From contig JAJGBQ010000001.1 of assembly GCA_022457065.1 (NCBI GenBank), forward strand, positions 3,224,001-3,288,000: DNA of 64,000 nt, in the 5' to 3' direction. How positions within the stretch are numbered: position 1 is the first letter of the stretch; every line of letters begins with the position of its first letter. The notes below the pieces were generated by a model. That model saw nothing but the letters and a program-made list of their open reading frames with translations. It was not told the origin of the DNA and did no database searches. Shown piece by piece: positions 60,364 through 64,000 of this stretch. Made by a program: the position numbers and the translations under genes. The stretch is from Curvularia sp. ZM96. Lineage: Eukaryota; Ascomycota; Dothideomycetes; Pleosporales; Pleosporaceae.

Positions 60364-62357
60364 ATGGTTGCGTTCGCTCTTTTCCTGTCTTTTTCCCTTG
60401 CTAATGCAATATCTGTTATTCCAGGAACGGGATACCTACCCGGATCTGTCAGAGCGGCTTGTCGATCAGCTCTCTCGCAAACTCTAGCAGGCTGCTCGGA
60501 TCTGATCCAGTATCCCGAAGAGTACATTGATGTCTCTTCCTTGAGCGAAATTTGCATAACGCAATGCCGGAATTCTCTATCTAACATGTACACCAAAGCC
60601 GTTTCGGCCTGCGGAACTACAAGTGTTAACATCACTACGAACACTACCTCCGAAATTCTGGTTCCTCTCAATCTCGCCGCTCAACTAGTCTTCCAATATA
60701 ATGTGACCTGCCTCGAAGATGAGTGCCAACTTCTTGACTAGTATTCGTATCGCTAACGTAACATGTTACGCAAGGCAGGGTTCTGCGCCAAAGAATTCGA
60801 GACGCCCAATGAGAAAATGCTCTGCTCTGATTGTTTCATGCGAAAAGTCCAGCTCGAAGTCGATGAGCCCCTTGGAGGGATGAAGAGCTTCACTCCAAAG
60901 GAGTTCAACGAATTGAAGCAATCTTGTGGAATTCCCACTTCGTCATACCCAGTCAAGCAACCTGAAGCCAGCAGCACTCCACAACCAGCGTACGTCTTGA
61001 ACCTCCAAATTTGCGCAGCATCATCTAATGATATACAGGCCCAGCTGCACATCCCAGCTCACTGCGAAGTCGGGTGACACAATCAACAGTATTGCGAAAA
61101 GCAATTCCGTGTCCACTGACTGGCTGTTAACCTTCAACAATGGATTGCCTGTATCCATCAATGAGACTTTGGCGGGCAGCGAAAAGATCTGCATGGACAA
61201 CGTACCCAAATGCATGCTGCATCAAATCGCCTCGACGGACACATGCTCTTCGCTTCTGAAGCTTAGCGGCACAGGCGTGAACGACGTCATGCTCAGCAGC
61301 TGGAACCCTACCGTAGGGAACAAATGCCGCAATCTGTACGCGATGGTGGGCAAATACATCTGCGTGTCGCCCCCTGGCCAAACCATTCCTTTCGCTCCCG
61401 TTGTCACAACTTCCGCACCCTCTACGACTACAGGCCCGACTTACATATGGACTCCAGCACCTGACGAGGCGACCAGCTCTCTCAACTTCACCACCGCGTG
61501 GGACTTTCCCACCGAAGCAGTTCCAATCGCGACTGCAACAATTACGCCTCCAGGCGACGGGCATGCTTCTGCCATCAGGGCGCGCACATCGCATTGTCCG
61601 TTCCTGGGTGAAGACACCGACGAGTGGGATGAGGGGTTGGCAGACGACGAATACCGTCTGCGCTCATCCGATTTGGGACCTGCATGCCTCGACGCGTGGG
61701 ATCCATACTGTTTTCCGGTAACCACAGGGCCAATTCTGCCCAGCCCAACAACTATCGCGTCATCATGCTATCCGACTATCTCAACAATCATCCCTCAAGG
61801 CTTCGTCAAGCCTCCGGCACCTATTAATCTGGGCACATCAGAAAATTGCAACAAATGGCACGTCGTTGGACAAGGTGACACATGCGCAGCGCTCGAGAGC
61901 AAATACAAAATCAGTCACGCGTCATTCAAGGAATGGAACCCGTCTTTGACAGATTCGTGCAGTAACCTGCGCACAGAGATGGCTTACTGTGTACGCGTTT
62001 GGGTGGAAGCCATTGAAACTCCAACGCCAACTTCTATTTGGACGACGCGCGTCTCGTCAACTCCGTCTTCCACATCGGCTGGACCTCCAGGCCCTACGCA
62101 ATCCGGCACATCTCCCACATGCACAAAGTGGCATTTGCAGAAACAAGGTACGTTTCTTTATTTTTTTTCTTTTTTTCTATAGCAGTGCACCCTTCTTCTT
62201 GAATCCCAAGATTCATACTGATCATCTGGCAGGTGATACTTGCGCATCCATCGCATCCACGTACGGCATCATTGTCAGCCGATTTCGCCAGCTCAACCGA
62301 GAAGTGAACACGGATTGCTCGAACCTGGTTACTGGTAACGCTTATTGTGTTGGTTAA
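60364..62357 (+). CDS. Secreted protein with four LysM domains
   Basis: The best in-frame model is exons 60364-60702, 60775-60989, 61039-62147 and 62233-62357, about 595 residues. A signal peptide covers residues 1-16. The N-terminal 200 residues are Cys-rich with several N-glycosylation sites. Four LysM modules follow, at nucleotides 61040-61196, 61208-61375, 61845-62003 and 62118-62352. The last two have the typical HxVxxGDTC start and NPSL/C-S-N-L-x-x-x-x-x-YCV end. A Thr/Pro/Ser-rich linker separates modules 2 and 3. LysM binds chitin or its oligomers. Such proteins protect hyphae, mask chitin from hosts or help chitinases. The first junction is uncertain: the natural-looking CLEDE end does not join in phase, so a weak GTGACC donor was used. 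Confidence 0.85.
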
Positions 62358-62847
62358 TGGGCCGCGCAGAACTGTAAGCCTGGTCGGAGAAGAAAATCGT
62401 GTGCGCTTTAATCTGTCGTGCTCTGGTCGTTTTGTAGAGTCAGTTGGTGGAAACACACATTCGCTTCTTTGAATACATACCACACTCATTATCTGTTTCC
62501 GCTTGCATCCTGGATGTTTAACAGTGTACATATCGTTTTTATTCTAATACTCCTCAACTACGTTTGCTAGCGTTTCAATACGTTGTCTTGATTCCGGAAA
62601 ATGGCGGCCTGCAAAACTATCCTGCATTCACCAAAATCACCACTTTCAAAGTAGCTGTAATTGTCACAGTTATTGTTTACTGTGTTGACAGCGTAGGTGA
62701 GCTCGTTTTGATTTTCCAGTTCTACTGGTTGTGGGAGAGGCTGCTTATTCTTTCACCAAAAAAAAAACTTCTAATTTACGTAGTCTTTGGAGGTTGGAAA
62801 GTGTGTTCAATTTAACGTGAGGGATTACGTCGCACGTCTAACAGCTC
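62358..62847. other. Convergent 3' intergenic region
   Basis: 490 bases lie between the LysM gene (+) and the acidic protein gene (-). They include an A9 run near 62758. No gene was seen. Confidence 0.5.
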
Positions 62848-63856
62848 TCATCCGTCATCCCAGCCATTGCCTGATTGATTAGAGTCCAAGTAGTCCATCA
62901 CATTCTCTCTCAGATTCTCAATGTCCAGCGGCTCACCTCCATCCCTCCAAGAGGCCACATTCTGCTCAACATCAGAAGCCTTGCACCTAACACGCTTGTG
63001 CAATACCTGGCCCCGATGATTAAGAGCTATCAACAAGACCCACCCATCTTCGCACGCCTCACGGTCAGCAACCACCACGAGCAACGCTTGCGACCACGTA
63101 AGTTCCTCGTCTTCTTCTCCATCCCGCTCACTGCTACCTTCCATCGCGTCTGGACACCGTATCAGAGCGTTTAAAACGAAGGATGGTATTTCGTCCATCA
63201 GCTCTACTTCATCGTCCGCATCTCGTGCGGACACACCGTAGGCAGCAGCATTGTCATCGAAGACATACGGACCGAACATGGTAGCATCGAACCCATGCTT
63301 GTCCAGGGGCCATAAGGCCTTCTGCCATAAACGAGTATAGGCAGTATCGGCACTCGCGCGGGTCACCGTCTCCTCTTTCGGACCATCCCTCTCGTCCGCT
63401 TCATTGCCATACCATGTTCGAATCCAGATGGCACTGGTGCCACTCCATTCATCCGGGTCCACTGTTTTGCGCTTTTCAAATGCCGACAAATCCTTGGGAA
63501 GATAGTCAGGGACGGGAATCTGCCCCTCTTCCATGCATCGTTGGATGTAGGGCTAATGGAAAAGTTAGCGAGCTGTCATGCAAGGTACTCGGGAATTGGG
63601 TTGAGAAATCCTACAGAACGACTGTTTCTGCCAAGACTAATCCATGTTTTCACAAGGCGTTTCTCTTGCTCCTCTTGGCTAAGAGATAAGTCTGGATCCC
63701 ATTTTTCCTTTGAGAAATGTCAGCTACTATCGATTATATTGGAATGGCCCGCCTTGGGTAGTAACAAGGCGCTTAGGGACTGGTCAGGCGTACCACGAGG
63801 AAATGATCAAAAGGCATGTACCCAAATATATCGTCCAAGCCGTGCGTAGTGGCCAT
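62848..63856 (-). CDS. Unrecognised acidic cytosolic-type protein
   Basis: Exons on the minus strand are 63856-63794, 63707-63615 and 63552-62848, about 286 residues. All three are phase 0 and join smoothly (FLVEKWDPDL and NSRSPYIQRC). The start MATTHGLDDIFGYMPFDHFLV is a natural ATG, 21 residues long. The protein is acidic, with DE-rich loops around residues 190-215. It ends with a possible small beta-domain (ALLVVVADREACEDGWVLLI). It has no signal peptide or membrane segment. I do not recognise the family or its function. It converges on the LysM gene. Confidence 0.7.
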
Positions 63857-64000
63857 TGTAGTTGATTCAGTGTAAGTCACAGTGGAGGGTGGTGCGCAAG
63901 TTTGTGGACTAAGACGATGAAATAGCCCCAGGCGAGATGATTATCTGCCGCCAAGCGGCCGATAGATATGCGGGAGTTGGCAAACACTGGGGACGGCGGG

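Noticed and set aside
1..64000. CRISPR arrays, rRNA genes or bacterial-type operons
   Set aside because: No regularly spaced repeats, rRNA signatures or ribosome-binding-site spacing were seen; the window is eukaryotic throughout.

Overview
The window is nuclear DNA of a filamentous ascomycete (Pezizomycotina). The evidence is short GT-AG introns of about 40-90 bases with CTAAC-type branch sites, and fungus-specific families such as DASH subunit Ask1, killer-toxin-like GH18 chitinases and LysM proteins. The overall gene style suggests Dothideomycetes, perhaps Pleosporales, but that is inference. I found no rRNA, convincing tRNA, CRISPR array, intact transposon or prokaryote-like region. All exon structures were built by eye from splice signals, reading phase and recognised protein motifs.

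Layout. 1.2-6.2 kb: a secreted GH32-like glycosidase (+) converges on cullin-1 (-), the SCF ubiquitin-ligase scaffold. 8.1-9.1 kb: an unrecognised Cys/His-rich protein. 10.6-20.4 kb: a giant Csf1/BLTP1-type lipid-transfer protein (-), sharing a promoter with a divergent DUF300/TMEM184 membrane protein (20.9-23.2 kb, +). 24.8-26.7 kb: a Ser/Pro-rich unknown protein with a probable GC-AG intron. 28.7-30.9 kb: a secreted endonuclease/exonuclease/phosphatase-fold nuclease. 32.7-34.4 kb: an MFS anion:cation symporter of the Dal5/Tna1 type. 35.7-38.3 kb: a Cys-rich single-pass surface protein and two poorly known minus-strand genes. 38.7-39.7 kb: a mitochondrial-type short-chain dehydrogenase with a one-base frameshift, divergent from ASK1 (40.3-41.6 kb). 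41.9-44.3 kb: type II phosphatidylinositol 4-kinase. 45.7-49.2 kb: a Rad5/Rad16-like SNF2 ATPase with a RING-like insert. 51.4 kb: a small coiled-coil ORF. 53.0-58.9 kb: a 12-exon killer-toxin-like GH18 chitinase (-). 60.4-62.4 kb: a divergent four-LysM secreted protein (+). 62.8-63.9 kb: an unrecognised acidic protein (-).

Most genes are unrelated housekeeping or secretory functions and do not form a biosynthetic cluster. The clearest functional unit is the head-to-head chitinase/LysM pair. One protein would degrade chitin and the other would bind chitin or its fragments. The two genes share a 1.44-kb intergenic region, which holds an unusual GC-rich hairpin capped by a TTCG loop.
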